DNA of 64,000 bases from an uncultured Blastocatellia bacterium (GTDB taxonomy: Bacteria > Acidobacteriota > Blastocatellia > Pyrinomonadales > Pyrinomonadaceae). Location of the stretch: positions 1 through 64,000 of the forward strand of contig CAMLLD010000004.1 of assembly GCA_946480785.1 (NCBI GenBank), given 5' to 3'. Of this stretch, positions 50,123 through 59,902 are shown piece by piece (the first letter of the stretch is position 1; the number at the start of each line of letters is the position of its first letter). A model generated the notes under the pieces. The model was not told the DNA's origin. It saw nothing but the letters and a program-made list of their open reading frames with translations, and did not search any database. Both the position numbers and the translations under genes were made by a program.

Positions 50123-52888
50123 ATGACCATTTTTTACCTGTCTCGAAAGAGCCGACCAGTCGGCTCTGGAGCAAGTTTTCGTCTCAGATACGCTCGGCGC
50201 ACTGCTTTGCTAGCCTTCGTCCTCATATTGGCTGCCATCCTCTGTTATGACGGTTCATTGTCGCGTGCACGGTCTTTCGGACATCGCGGAAGCTCGACCG
50301 CCGCTAAAACCGAAAAAGCACCACAAAAGAAAGCAGCGCTTCCCGAGTCAGTTACGAAGAGCAATAACTACTTCGCTCTTCCCTGGCAATTTCCCGCGGA
50401 CACACCTCCGCCAGCAACAGAAAACATCGTGACGTTCGCGTCCGATGGCACCACCTGCGGAGCAGCGAAGAGCGCCTTCCTGCTCGGCGAATACGTCTGC
50501 ATTAAAGTCATGGGTGGCCCAAGCCTGACGGCTTTCGGCCGCCGCGTGGGTCTCGTCGGTCCTGAAGGTGTATTGCGTAACCCCGCCAATACCGCCGTCA
50601 GCGCCACCGACTCGACCAGCGGAGTGGTGAGTACACTCAACATCAGTAGTGACCCGCAGACGTTTACGATTCAACTTCCGACCACGGCTTCGTCAGTAGT
50701 CGATGGCGCAACCGTGGACAATCGCGGTGAGTGGTCCCTGAACAGTTTGTTTGCGTTCCGCTTTTTGATTCGCAAGACCACCACTTTTTCCGTTAGTGAA
50801 CAGGGGAACGCATCTGCCGATTTGTCTGTCTATGACAACCTCGGCGTCGATCCCGACAGCTTAGCGGCCGGATCGACGGTCGACTATGTTGTGTATGCAG
50901 TTAATCGCGGACCCGACGCCGCGAGTAACGTTGTCGTTTCGAACGCGACCGGAGTTAACGGCACGCTCGTCTCGGCAACGCAGGTCAGTGGACCGTCGTT
51001 CACTTGTCCGAACGCCGACACGTCCGGCAATTGCACTGACGGCATCTGGAACATCGCGTCGATGGATAGCAGAAGCTCGGCGACGTTCAGGCTGACGTAT
51101 CTGATCAGCAGCGGGGCCGTTGCCGGTGCGGTGATTACAAACACGGCAACGATCACGAGCGACACCTCGGATCCGTCGGAGGCTAACAATACCGCTGATT
51201 CAGAGTTCAAACTGCCCAGCGGTGCGGCTCCGAGCGAGTGCGTGCTCAACTGCCCGGCGGATATCGTTCGCACGGCCAACACGACCAACGACAACAACGA
51301 TCCCGGCGCCATCGTCACGTTCGGCGGGGCTGAAGCTCTGGGTTCATGCGGCACGGTTACGGTGTCGCATCCATCCGGTTCCTTCTTCCCGGTGGGCACG
51401 ACGGTCGTTACTGTTTCGTCAGACGGCGGCGCGAGCTGTTCGTTCAACGTGACAGTGGTTGATTCAGCGCCTCCGACGATCTCTTGTCCGGCGCCAGTCA
51501 CGAAGAATGCAGCGCCCGGCGACTGCGGAGCGATCGTTTCCGCAGCAGATCTCGGAACGCCTAACACAACCGGAACCGGCGTGGACGTGGATTCCGTCCG
51601 CAGCGACGGACTGCCACTCGACGCAGAGTTCCCGGCGGGCCCGACGACGATCACCTACACGGCGACTGATGCAGCCGGCCGCACCGCGACCTGCACGCAG
51701 ACAGTCACCATCAACGTCAACGACACAACGCCACCGACAATCACCGCTCCGCCCGATCTGCATTTGACGACCGGCAGCGATGCGACGTCGTGCGGCAGAG
51801 TGATCGGCGACGGTGAACTGGGTACTGCTGACGCCGACGATAATTGCTCGGTCCACGTTACCCGCACGGGTGTTCCTGCCGGAAACAACTTCCCGGCCGG
51901 AACGACCACCATCACGTACACGGCAACAGACGGCTCCGGTAACACGGCGACGGCCACGCAACATGTGACCGTTACCGAAACCACGCCGCCGATCATCTTC
52001 GCTCCGGCAAATGCGAGTTACACCTGCTTGAGTGAAGTGCCGGCCGCGAGTCCGTCGCAAGCGGGTGGACCGTTGCGCGATGCGAGCGGCTTGCCGTTGC
52101 GCGATGCGGACGGCAATCTCGTCCCGGGTGGCACGCCTTACGACAATTGCGGTACGCCGACTGTGACAGTGACCGAAACCTCGAGTGGCGCGGGTTCAGC
52201 CGCCAGTCCGAAGATCATTCTGCGGACGTTTACGGCGACTGACGCCAGCGGAAACAGCTCGAGCGCGGTCCAGACAATCACGGTCACCGACAGCACGCCG
52301 CCGACGATTAGCTGTCCGTCGGACATCACTGTTTACCTGCCGTTGAATTCCACGGCGACGTCGACGGTGGTTAATTACACGGCGCCGAATGGTTCGGATA
52401 ATTGTTCCGGCGCGACCACGACGCAGACCGCAGGCCTGGCCAGCGGCGCTTCGTTCCCCGTCGGCACAACTACCAACACGTACCGGGTCACTGACGCTGC
52501 CGGCAACTTCGCCGAATGCAGCTTCAACGTGACTGTGCTTTACAACTTCACCGGGTTCTTCTCGCCGGTCAATAATCTGCCGACGCTCAACGTCGTCAAT
52601 GCCGGCCGAGCGGTTCCGGTCAAATTCAGTCTGAGCGGAAACAAGGGGATGAGTATCTTCGCCGCGAGTAGCCCGCAGTCCGGGGTCATTCCGTGCGATG
52701 CGTCTGCTCCGGCAGCCGATCTGACTGACACGCTGAACGCGGGTAACAGTAGTCTCAACTACGACGCTACCGCCGATCAGTACAACTACGTTTGGGCCAC
52801 GAGTAATTCATGGGCGGGAACTTGCCGCCAACTTGTGGTTACGCTCAAGGACGGCACGACTCACACGGCGAACTTCAAGTTCAAGTAG
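50123..52888 (+). CDS. Secreted or surface protein with DUF11, HYR and PxKF domains
   Basis: The product has 921 residues from ATG 50123, with AAGGAG seven bases upstream; a GTG at 50102 lacks a site. Residues ~27-41 form a signal-anchor helix after a basic stretch. A DUF11-like module (DLSVYDNLGVDPDSL, YVVYAVNRGPDAASNVVVS) spans ~230-367. Five HYR-like modules follow (~375-810), each with PPTIxCP or PPTITAP starts and a FPAGxTTITYTATD core. The end (~815-921) is a PxKF-type module (AVPVKFSLSGN). No catalytic motif was seen. It is likely a surface adhesion or matrix protein of the cassette. Confidence 0.82.
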   Translation: MTIFYLSRKSRPVGSGASFRLRYARRTALLAFVLILAAILCYDGSLSRARSFGHRGSSTAAKTEKAPQKKAALPESVTKSNNYFALPWQFPADTPPPATENIVTFASDGTTCGAAKSAFLLGEYVCIKVMGGPSLTAFGRRVGLVGPEGVLRNPANTAVSATDSTSGVVSTLNISSDPQTFTIQLPTTASSVVDGATVDNRGEWSLNSLFAFRFLIRKTTTFSVSEQGNASADLSVYDNLGVDPDSLAAGSTVDYVVYAVNRGPDAASNVVVSNATGVNGTLVSATQVSGPSFTCPNADTSGNCTDGIWNIASMDSRSSATFRLTYLISSGAVAGAVITNTATITSDTSDPSEANNTADSEFKLPSGAAPSECVLNCPADIVRTANTTNDNNDPGAIVTFGGAEALGSCGTVTVSHPSGSFFPVGTTVVTVSSDGGASCSFNVTVVDSAPPTISCPAPVTKNAAPGDCGAIVSAADLGTPNTTGTGVDVDSVRSDGLPLDAEFPAGPTTITYTATDAAGRTATCTQTVTINVNDTTPPTITAPPDLHLTTGSDATSCGRVIGDGELGTADADDNCSVHVTRTGVPAGNNFPAGTTTITYTATDGSGNTATATQHVTVTETTPPIIFAPANASYTCLSEVPAASPSQAGGPLRDASGLPLRDADGNLVPGGTPYDNCGTPTVTVTETSSGAGSAASPKIILRTFTATDASGNSSSAVQTITVTDSTPPTISCPSDITVYLPLNSTATSTVVNYTAPNGSDNCSGATTTQTAGLASGASFPVGTTTNTYRVTDAAGNFAECSFNVTVLYNFTGFFSPVNNLPTLNVVNAGRAVPVKFSLSGNKGMSIFAASSPQSGVIPCDASAPAADLTDTLNAGNSSLNYDATADQYNYVWATSNSWAGTCRQLVVTLKDGTTHTANFKFK

Positions 52889-52905
52889 CCGTGGGTCGTT
52901 AACGC

Positions 52906-52935
52906 GCGGACGCCTCGAACCCGCGGGGCGTCCGC
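52906..52935 (+). terminator. GC-rich hairpin after the HYR-protein gene
   Basis: GCGGACGCC (52906-52914) and GGCGTCCGC (52927-52935) are perfect 9-base arms with a 12-base loop, 17 bases after the stop codon. It precedes a stronger terminator by eight bases, so it may serve as the first of a tandem pair. Confidence 0.5.
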
Positions 52936-52942
52936 TAACACG

Positions 52943-52981
52943 AGCCGGCGCGAACAGCTCTTCTGACTGTTTGCGCCGGCT
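52943..52981 (+). terminator. Strong intrinsic terminator
   Basis: AGCCGGCGCGAACAG (52943-52957) pairs with CTGTTTGCGCCGGCT (52967-52981) over 15 bp with one G.U, loop of nine bases. The sequence then reads TGATTTATT. It should end the secreted cassette before the ABC exporter operon. Confidence 0.78.
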
Positions 52982-53014
52982 TGATTTATTAGCAGAACGC
53001 GGCGAGAACGCTAC

Positions 53015-53043
53015 TTGACCGTCTCAGACGATGTTAATACACT
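53015..53043 (+). promoter_or_regulatory. Sigma-70-like promoter for the ABC exporter operon
   Basis: -35 TTGACC (53015-53020), exactly 17 bases, and -10 TACACT (53038-53043), lying just after the terminator. Transcription would start near 53050, about 90 bases before the ATG at 53141. No operator is evident. Confidence 0.5.
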
Positions 53044-53140
53044 GCCCTGCCGAGCAACTCGTGGTGTTTTCTGTATGTAGACGGCACATCGCGACAGGCT
53101 GTTGGAACGCTCCGTTTGCTCACTCTCGCGATCACTATCG

Positions 53141-54052
53141 ATGTCGCAAACAGTCTTCAACCACGAGTCCGACTTGACCGCTGAATTGGCCCCTCGCTCC
53201 TCCGCATCGCAGGATTTGACTGAAGAAAAACCACTGATCGTTATCGAACCGGCGCGCCGCTTCAGTAGTGCGTGGCTACGCGAGGTATGGACCTATCGGG
53301 AGTTACTTTTCTTCCTCGCGTGGCGCGACGTGAAAGTACGTTACAAGCAGACTGCGCTGGGAATGATTTGGGTCGTCATGCAGCCGCTGCTGATGACGTT
53401 GATCTTTACGGTTGTGCTGGGAATGCTGGCGCGCGTGCCGACGCGCGGGCAGCCTTATGCACTCGTGGTGTATATCGGGTTATTGCCCTGGACTTTCTTT
53501 TCGAGCGCCGTTACGCAAAGCGTGACCAGCATCGTGGGCAACTCAAACCTGATCACGAAAGTTTATTTTCCGCGCGTCATTATTCCGGCGGCGTCCGTGT
53601 TGGCCCGGCTCGTGGATCTCGGTGTTGCGCTCCTCGTGCTGGTCGGACTGCTGCTGTATTACCACGTAGTTCCAACGTGGCAGATAGTTCTGCTGCCGGT
53701 CCTCGTCGTGCTCATCGCGACGCTCGCGCTCGGATTCGGCATGTTGGGCGCGGCAGTAAACGTGCGCTACCGCGATCTGGGGGTAGTGCTCCCGGTCATC
53801 ATTCAGTTGTGGATGTTCCTGTCGCCGGTGCTGTATCCGGCGAGCTTGGTCCAGGACACCTGGCCGCGAGCGTACAGTCTTTTCGCACTGAACCCGATCG
53901 CCGGCGTCGTAAATGGCTTTCGGGCCGCGATCCTGGGCCAGCCGGTGGAGTGGTTCTCACTGGTGTGGTCCATCGTTTTCACACCGCTCATTGTCGGCGC
54001 ATCGCTTTACATATTTCGCCGGGTAGAACGCAGCTTCGCGGACGTGATCTGA
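53141..54052 (+). CDS. wzm: Polysaccharide ABC exporter, permease
   Basis: The product has about 303 residues from ATG 53141 (a TTG at 53102 is open but less likely). It is an ABC-2 type permease: a cytosolic N-terminus, then six helices (LLMTLIFTVVLGML, LVVYIGLLPWTFFSSAV, VLARLVDLGVALLVLV, LLPVLVVLIATLALGF and two more). KVRYKQTALGMIWVVMQPLL and FSSAVTQS are typical Wzm landmarks. It pairs with the ATPase gene that follows by ten bases. It would export an undecaprenyl-linked glycan. Confidence 0.9.
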   Translation: MSQTVFNHESDLTAELAPRSSASQDLTEEKPLIVIEPARRFSSAWLREVWTYRELLFFLAWRDVKVRYKQTALGMIWVVMQPLLMTLIFTVVLGMLARVPTRGQPYALVVYIGLLPWTFFSSAVTQSVTSIVGNSNLITKVYFPRVIIPAASVLARLVDLGVALLVLVGLLLYYHVVPTWQIVLLPVLVVLIATLALGFGMLGAAVNVRYRDLGVVLPVIIQLWMFLSPVLYPASLVQDTWPRAYSLFALNPIAGVVNGFRAAILGQPVEWFSLVWSIVFTPLIVGASLYIFRRVERSFADVI

Positions 54053-54062
54053 GGGAAGTTCA

Positions 54063-55367
54063 ATGCGCACGATGATCGCCGCAAAAGAAGTTGCCAAGCA
54101 GTATCGCGTCGGCGATACGAACCTGAGTTATCGAACGCTGCGCGACTCGATAGCGGATGCCGCGTCCGCGCCGTTTCGCCGCCGCGTTGCCACGAAACGA
54201 GAGCCGCTCTCGATTTGGGCGCTCGAAGACGTCAGCTTCACGGCGCGCGAGGGAGAGATCATCGGCATCATCGGGCGCAATGGCGCGGGCAAGTCTACGC
54301 TGCTTAAAATTTTGTCGCGGATTACGGAACCCACGCGCGGCCGCGTCGAGCTCTATGGTCGCGTGGCGAGCCTGTTGGAAGTCGGCACCGGCTTTCATCA
54401 GGAGTTGACGGGACGCGAAAATGTTTTTCTGAACGGCGCGATTCTCGGTATGACGCGCGGTGAGATCGCGCGGAAGTTCGACGAGATCGTAGCGTTCTCC
54501 GGCGTGGAAACGTTCATCGACACACCGGTCAAGCGTTATTCGTCAGGCATGTATCTGCGATTGGCTTTTGCAGTCGCGGCGCATCTCGAACCCGATATTT
54601 TGATCGTTGATGAAGTGCTCGCTGTCGGCGATGCTTCGTTTCAGAAGAAGTGTCTCAACAAGATGAGCAGCGTGAGTCAGCAGGGACGCACGGTGCTGTT
54701 TGTCTCGCACGACATGACCGCGGTTACGAGACTGTGTCCGCGAGCAATTCTCCTGGATCGCGGACACGTGCTGCGTGATGGACCGGCCCACGAGATCGTC
54801 AGTGCGTACCTGACCTCGGATCTCGGCACCACCGCCGCTCGATCGTGGCTAGGTGAAACACATACGCCCGGCGATAAAGTTACGCGGCTGCGCGCTGTAA
54901 GAGTGCGCAATGACGATGGGCTGGTGGCGGACGCCGTTGATATTCGCCGGCCAGTGCGTCTCGAAATTGAATTCGAAGTGATCGAGCCGGGACACGCGCT
55001 CGCGCCGAACTTCCACGTCTTTAACGAGCAGGGAGTGAACTTATTTATTAGTAACGATCTCGATCCCGAGTGGCGCGGACGGCCGCGACCGACCGGAGTT
55101 TATACGAGCACGGCGTGGATACCCGGCAACTTCCTGGCTGAGGGGACGGTGATCGTCGGCGCTGCAGTGAGCACTTTGGATCCCGTGGTAGTTCACTTCT
55201 TCGAGCGCGAAGCGGTCGCGTTTCAGGTGGTCGATAACATCGATGGTGATTCAGCGCGCGGCGATTACGCGGGGCCGTATCCCGGCGTGATACGTCCGGC
55301 GTTACAGTGGACCACGCAATACGTGCCCGCGGAGAACGCAAACGAACCGGAGGCGATGAGAGCGTGA
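54063..55367 (+). CDS. wzt: Polysaccharide ABC exporter ATPase with carbohydrate-binding tail
   Basis: The product has 434 residues. Walker A GRNGAGKST is near residue 70, the signature RYSSGMYLRLAFA near 158, Walker B ILIVDEVLAVGD near 178 and the H-loop FVSHDM after it. Residues ~265-434 form an extra domain (HVFNEQGVNLFISND, WIPGNFLAEGTVIVGAA) of the Wzt C-terminal type that recognises the capped non-reducing end of the chain before export. GGGAAG upstream supports the ATG. GTGA overlap with rfbF follows. Confidence 0.92.
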   Translation: MRTMIAAKEVAKQYRVGDTNLSYRTLRDSIADAASAPFRRRVATKREPLSIWALEDVSFTAREGEIIGIIGRNGAGKSTLLKILSRITEPTRGRVELYGRVASLLEVGTGFHQELTGRENVFLNGAILGMTRGEIARKFDEIVAFSGVETFIDTPVKRYSSGMYLRLAFAVAAHLEPDILIVDEVLAVGDASFQKKCLNKMSSVSQQGRTVLFVSHDMTAVTRLCPRAILLDRGHVLRDGPAHEIVSAYLTSDLGTTAARSWLGETHTPGDKVTRLRAVRVRNDDGLVADAVDIRRPVRLEIEFEVIEPGHALAPNFHVFNEQGVNLFISNDLDPEWRGRPRPTGVYTSTAWIPGNFLAEGTVIVGAAVSTLDPVVVHFFEREAVAFQVVDNIDGDSARGDYAGPYPGVIRPALQWTTQYVPAENANEPEAMRA

Positions 55368-56140
55368 AGGTAGTCATTCTGGCCGGTGGTTTAGGCACTC
55401 GGCTGGCGGAGGAAACGGAAGTTAAGCCCAAGCCGATGATCGAAATCGGCGGGCATCCGATTCTCTGGCACATCATGAAGCACTACGCGCACTACGGCTA
55501 TAAAGAGTTCTTCATCGCGCTCGGTTACAAAGGCGAGGCGATCAAACGTTACTTCATGGACTATTACAGTCTGAACGGCAGCATGACGATCGACCTCGCG
55601 AGCGGCGAGCTCAAGACGGGCGATCGCGAGTGTGAGGATTGGCTGGTTCATCTCAAGAACACGGGATTGAAAGCCAACACCGGCGGACGCGTGCGTCGCT
55701 TGCAGCCTTTTCTCTCCGACGGGACTTTCATGGTGACGTACGGCGACGGCGTTTCGAATATCGATCTGAACGCGCTGCTCGCGTTCCATCGATCGCATGG
55801 ACGCGTGGCGACAGTTACCGCGGTCCGGCCGCCGGCGCGTTTCGGTGGTCTAATCTTTGACGAAGCAGGCGCGGTCACGAGCTTCACCGAGAAACCACAG
55901 ATCGGCGAAGGCTGGATCAACGGCGGCTTCCTGGTGCTCGAGCCGGCGGTGTTTGATTATCTCGACGGCGACGAGAGCACGCTCGAGGTCGATGCGCTCG
56001 AACGATTAGCTGCCGACTCGCAGTTAGCCGCATATCAGCATCAGGATTTCTGGCAGTGCATGGACACGATGCGCGATAAAAATCTTTTGGAAAGTCTCTG
56101 GCGCTCGGGCCATGCGCCGTGGAAAGTTTGGCATGAGTAG
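55364..56140 (+). CDS. rfbF: Glucose-1-phosphate cytidylyltransferase
   Basis: The product has 258 residues, the usual RfbF length, starting with GTG 55364 in a GTGA overlap with wzt (GGAGG lies ten bases upstream). Motifs: [57 protein letters not shown] and [21 protein letters not shown]. It makes CDP-glucose from CTP and glucose-1-phosphate. With rfbG next, a CDP-6-deoxysugar pathway is well supported. Confidence 0.93.
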   Translation: MKVVILAGGLGTRLAEETEVKPKPMIEIGGHPILWHIMKHYAHYGYKEFFIALGYKGEAIKRYFMDYYSLNGSMTIDLASGELKTGDRECEDWLVHLKNTGLKANTGGRVRRLQPFLSDGTFMVTYGDGVSNIDLNALLAFHRSHGRVATVTAVRPPARFGGLIFDEAGAVTSFTEKPQIGEGWINGGFLVLEPAVFDYLDGDESTLEVDALERLAADSQLAAYQHQDFWQCMDTMRDKNLLESLWRSGHAPWKVWHE

Positions 56141-57149
56141 TAGCCCGTCATCTGTTGTGAATCATTCGCCGAAGTTTTGGCTGGACCGGCCCACGTTTGT
56201 AACGGGGGCCACGGGACTTGTCGGTAGCTGGCTCGTGCGGCGTCTGTTGGAGCTCCGCGCCGACGTCGTTTGCCTCGTGCGCGATTGGGTGCCGCAGAGC
56301 GAGCTCGTGCGCGCCGATTTCATCGAGCGCGTGAAGGTCGTGCGTGGCGACGTGCGCGATCAGGCGCTCCTCGAAAGGGTGCTCGGCGAATATGAAATCG
56401 ACACGGTCATTCACCTCGCCGCGCAAACGATCGTCGGCATCGCCAATCGCAATCCGGTTTCAACCTTCGAAACAAACATCGGCGGCACATGGGCGCTGCT
56501 CGAAGCATGTCGCCGCAGCCCGGCGGTACGCCAGATCGTGCTGGCGTCTTCCGACAAAGCCTACGGCGATTGCGATCAGCTTCCTTACAACGAAGAGACT
56601 CCGCTGCGCGGCCGGCACCCGTACGATGTGAGTAAGTCTTGCTCGGACCTGATCGCGGCAGCTTACGCCACCACTTATCGCCTGCCGGTTGTCACCACTC
56701 GTTGTGGAAACTTCTACGGCGGCGGAGATCTCAACTGGAACCGCATCATTCCCGGAACGATTCGCTCCGTGCTGCGCGAACAGCCGCCCGTCGTACGTTC
56801 CGACGGTCAATACGTGCGCGACTACTTCTATGTGGAGGACGGTGCCGCCGCGTACACGCTGCTGGCTGAACGGCTCGCCGACGACGCGAATCTCCGCGGC
56901 GAAGCTTTCAATTTTTCCAACGAGACACAGATCACAGTCACCGACCTCGTGCAGCACGTTTTGCAATTGATGAATTCGAAACTCCGGCCCGACGTGCGCA
57001 ATGAAGCGACAAACGAAATCCGGCAACAGTTTCTGAGCGCAGAAAAGGCCCGGCGCGTTCTGGGTTGGCAACCACTCTTCTCCCTCGATGAGGGCCTCAC
57101 CCGGACGATTGCCTGGTATCGAGATTTCTTTGGAGTGGTGGATGAGTAG
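56133..57149 (+). CDS. rfbG: CDP-glucose 4,6-dehydratase
   Basis: The product has 338 residues from ATG 56133, in an ATGAGTAG overlap with the rfbF stop. Motifs: [45 protein letters not shown], the catalytic YDVSK near 165, [19 protein letters not shown] and [10 protein letters not shown]. It follows RfbF and should form CDP-4-keto-6-deoxyglucose. This sequence also supports a GDP-mannose-dehydratase-like fold, but the [13 protein letters not shown] motif is RfbG-like. Confidence 0.88.
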   Translation: MSSSPSSVVNHSPKFWLDRPTFVTGATGLVGSWLVRRLLELRADVVCLVRDWVPQSELVRADFIERVKVVRGDVRDQALLERVLGEYEIDTVIHLAAQTIVGIANRNPVSTFETNIGGTWALLEACRRSPAVRQIVLASSDKAYGDCDQLPYNEETPLRGRHPYDVSKSCSDLIAAAYATTYRLPVVTTRCGNFYGGGDLNWNRIIPGTIRSVLREQPPVVRSDGQYVRDYFYVEDGAAAYTLLAERLADDANLRGEAFNFSNETQITVTDLVQHVLQLMNSKLRPDVRNEATNEIRQQFLSAEKARRVLGWQPLFSLDEGLTRTIAWYRDFFGVVDE

Positions 57150-58380
57150 TCAATCCTCGCTGCGCTGTAGATCCTGTCAGGCAGATAAGCTGGTTTCGAT
57201 CCTCGACCTGGGACGGACGCCGCTCGCGAACTCGCTGCTTACCCGCGAACAACTGAACGAGCCGGAAAATGTTTATCCGCTCGAGCTCGTGCTTTGTCCC
57301 GCTTGCACTCTCGTGCAAATAACGGAAACGGTTCCACCGGAAATTCTCTTCCGCGACTACGTCTATTTCTCGTCGTTCTCCGACACGATGCTGCGTCATG
57401 CTGAGGAGCTGGTCACGACCGTTTTGCGGGAGCGGCAGCTTGGACCAGAGTCTCTGGCGATGGAGGTGGCGAGCAACGACGGCTACCTGCTTCAGTTCTA
57501 CAAACGCGCGGGCGTTCCCGTGCTCGGCATCGAGCCCGCGCTCAACATCGCGCGCATCGCGGAAGAACAGCGCGGCGTGCGTAGCCTTCCCGAATTCTTC
57601 AATGAGGAGCTGGCGCTGACGCTCGCGGCGCGAGGTGAACGCGCAGACGTGCTGCATGCGAACAACGTGCTCGCACACGTCGCGAATCTCAACGGGTTCG
57701 TCAGCGGCATCCGGCACGTGTTGAGTGACAACGGCATTGCGATCATCGAAGTGCCGTACATCCGCGATCTCGTGCAGCGTTGTGAATTCGACACCATCTA
57801 TCACGAGCATCTCTGTTACTTCTCATTGACCGCGTTGGATGCGCTGTTCCGTCGTCACCAACTCGCGATCGTAAGCGTTGAGCAAGTGCCGATTCACGGT
57901 GGCAGCTTGCGCTTGCGCGTGGCGCGTGCGGAAGTCGCCGTGCCCGATCCGAGTGTCCCAGCGTTGTTGGAACAGGAACTTTCCTGGGGCGTCGGCGACC
58001 AGACGGTTTACGCGCAGTTCGCTGCGCGTGTGGAGCACTTGAAACAGGAATTGATCGCTTGCTTGAAAGAGCTCAAAGCGAGCGGCGCACGCATCGCCGC
58101 TTATGGAGCGGCTGCGAAGGGTAGTACACTCCTCAACTACTTCAAAATCGGTCGCGAGACCTTAGACTTTGTCGCTGACCGGAGTACTCATAAGCAGGGC
58201 CGCTACATGCCCGGAGTGCACATCCCGATACTCGCGCCGGATCGAATACTCGAGGAGATGCCGGCTTACTTGTTACTGTTAACCTGGAATTTTGCCGCCG
58301 AGATACTCGAGCAGCAGGCTGAGTATCGCCGTCGTGGCGGCCGGTTCATCATTCCGGTGCCGGAAGTGCGGGTAATTTGA
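57142..58380 (+). CDS. Nucleotide-sugar C-methyltransferase
   Basis: The product has 412 residues from ATG 57142 (ATGAGTAG overlap, GGAG six bases upstream). An N-terminal zinc-binding part has CRSC (Cys9, Cys12) and CPAC near 53-56. The methyltransferase core shows [17 protein letters not shown] (SAM), and the C-terminal sugar-binding domain shows [23 protein letters not shown] and [13 protein letters not shown]. This is the TylCIII/EryBIII/NovU-like group that adds a C-methyl branch, usually at C3 of a 4-keto-6-deoxysugar. Here the substrate should be the RfbG product or a derivative. Confidence 0.85.
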   Translation: MSSQSSLRCRSCQADKLVSILDLGRTPLANSLLTREQLNEPENVYPLELVLCPACTLVQITETVPPEILFRDYVYFSSFSDTMLRHAEELVTTVLRERQLGPESLAMEVASNDGYLLQFYKRAGVPVLGIEPALNIARIAEEQRGVRSLPEFFNEELALTLAARGERADVLHANNVLAHVANLNGFVSGIRHVLSDNGIAIIEVPYIRDLVQRCEFDTIYHEHLCYFSLTALDALFRRHQLAIVSVEQVPIHGGSLRLRVARAEVAVPDPSVPALLEQELSWGVGDQTVYAQFAARVEHLKQELIACLKELKASGARIAAYGAAAKGSTLLNYFKIGRETLDFVADRSTHKQGRYMPGVHIPILAPDRILEEMPAYLLLLTWNFAAEILEQQAEYRRRGGRFIIPVPEVRVI

Positions 58381-58405
58381 AGCGCGGGGCGCAACGGGTT
58401 TAATC

Positions 58406-59326
58406 GTGAAGGTTCTACTAACGGGTGCAAGCGGTTTCATCGGACGGCACTGCCTGCCTTTGCTGGAGGCCCGCGGTTATGAAGTGCACGCTGTCGGCAA
58501 CGACCACGTGCCAGATTCGTTACGCGAGTCTACGAATGTAGTTTGGCATCGTGCAGACTTGCTCGATGCGGGTTCAGTTCACGAGCTGCTGGCGCAGGTT
58601 AGACCAACGCACTTGCTGCATCTCGCGTGGTACGCAGTGCCCGGGAAGTTTTGGACGTCGCCGGAAAACTTTCGCTGGGTCGCGGCGAGTCTGGAGATCT
58701 TTCAACAGTTCGCTTTAGCGGGTGGCCGCCGCATCGTGGCGTCGGGAACATGCGCTGAATACAGTTGCGACAACGGCGCGACTACGCAAACTGAAGGCGT
58801 GTCGCCGACTGTGCCCGCGACTCTGTACGGCGCGTGCAAGCATGCGCTGCACGTCATGCTCGAAGCGTTCGCGCGACAGTCGCGACTCAGCTATGCGTGG
58901 GGCCGCGTGTTTTTTCCGTATGGGCCACACGAGCACGCTGAGAGACTGCTGGCGTACGCAGTCCGCTCGCTGTTGCAAAACGAGGTGGTCCATTGCACGC
59001 ACGGGCGGCAGGTAAGAGATCTCATGTACGTGGAAGACGTGGCGAATGCGTTGGTCAGCGTGCTCGACTCGCAGGTCGTTGGACCGGTAAATATCGGCTC
59101 GGGCAAAGGCGTGGCGTTGAAGACTGTTATCGAAACCATCGCTGAGAGATTGGAGAAAAAAGACCTCGTTCGTTTGGGCGCGCTGCCGGCCCGCGCTGAC
59201 GAGCCGGCGGCAATCGTGGCCAACGCCAGGCGATTGCGCGGCGAAGTCGGATTCGTTCCGGCGTACACGCTGGACCAGGGCATTCAGGCGACGATCGAAT
59301 GGTGGCGGCAGCAACGGGGATCGTAA
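58406..59326 (+). CDS. NAD(P)-dependent epimerase/4-ketoreductase-like SDR
   Basis: The product has 306 residues, starting GTG 58406. Cofactor loop LLTGASGFIGRHCLPLL, LLHLAWYAVPG, VASGTCAEYS, catalytic YGACK near 150, and WGRVFFPYGPHEH. The SGTCAEY variant and length suit NDP-hexose 4-ketoreductases such as TylCIV/UrdR relatives. It would reduce C4 of the branched ketosugar made by the enzymes just upstream. Ribosome site is weak. Confidence 0.82.
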   Translation: MKVLLTGASGFIGRHCLPLLEARGYEVHAVGNDHVPDSLRESTNVVWHRADLLDAGSVHELLAQVRPTHLLHLAWYAVPGKFWTSPENFRWVAASLEIFQQFALAGGRRIVASGTCAEYSCDNGATTQTEGVSPTVPATLYGACKHALHVMLEAFARQSRLSYAWGRVFFPYGPHEHAERLLAYAVRSLLQNEVVHCTHGRQVRDLMYVEDVANALVSVLDSQVVGPVNIGSGKGVALKTVIETIAERLEKKDLVRLGALPARADEPAAIVANARRLRGEVGFVPAYTLDQGIQATIEWWRQQRGS

Positions 59327-59341
59327 GCCTCGTCGAAATAT

Positions 59342-59902
59342 ATGGGAATAGCCTTCAAGCAGACAAAACTAAGCGGCACGTTCATCATTGAACCGGAGCG
59401 ATTTGACGATGCGCGCGGCTTCTTCGCGCGCAGCTTCTCGGAAAAGGAGTTTGAGGATCACGGACTCAACCCGCGCCTCGTCGAGTGCAACATCTCGTTC
59501 AACGCGCGCCGGCACACCGTCCGGGGCATGCACTTTCAGCGTTCTCCTCACGCGCAGGCGAAACTCGTCCGCTGCACTGCGGGCGCCATTTACGATGTCG
59601 CCATCGATCTGCGGCCCGAATCCGCGACCTACGGCCAGTGGATCGCCGTCGAGCTCAGTGCGGAAAACCGGCGCCTGCTTTACGTGCCCGAAGGTTTGGC
59701 CCACGGATTTCAAACGCTGACCGATAACTCCGAAGTCTTCTACCAGGTTTCCAGCACCTACGCGCCTACAAGCGCCGACGGCGTGCGCTGGAACGACCCG
59801 GCGTTTCGCATTGAGTGGCCGGAAACGGAGCGCGTGATAATAAACGAAAGAGATCGAACCTATCCTGATTTCCGCTGGCAAAGTTCAGAAACCACAGCCT
59901 GA
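59342..59902 (+). CDS. rmlC: dTDP-4-dehydrorhamnose 3,5-epimerase-like
   Basis: The product has 186 residues, matching the family length. Catalytic elements: DARGFFARSF, the HTVRGMHFQ motif with His58, Arg61 and His64, RCTAGAIYDVAIDLR, YVPEGLAHGFQTL and FYQVSSTYAP. It is the only RmlC in the window and sits in the CDP-sugar operon. It could act on dTDP-sugar (with RmlA, B and D) or as the 5-epimerase for the CDP sugar. It ends by sharing one base with the next gene (TGATG). Confidence 0.88.
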   Translation: MGIAFKQTKLSGTFIIEPERFDDARGFFARSFSEKEFEDHGLNPRLVECNISFNARRHTVRGMHFQRSPHAQAKLVRCTAGAIYDVAIDLRPESATYGQWIAVELSAENRRLLYVPEGLAHGFQTLTDNSEVFYQVSSTYAPTSADGVRWNDPAFRIEWPETERVIINERDRTYPDFRWQSSETTA

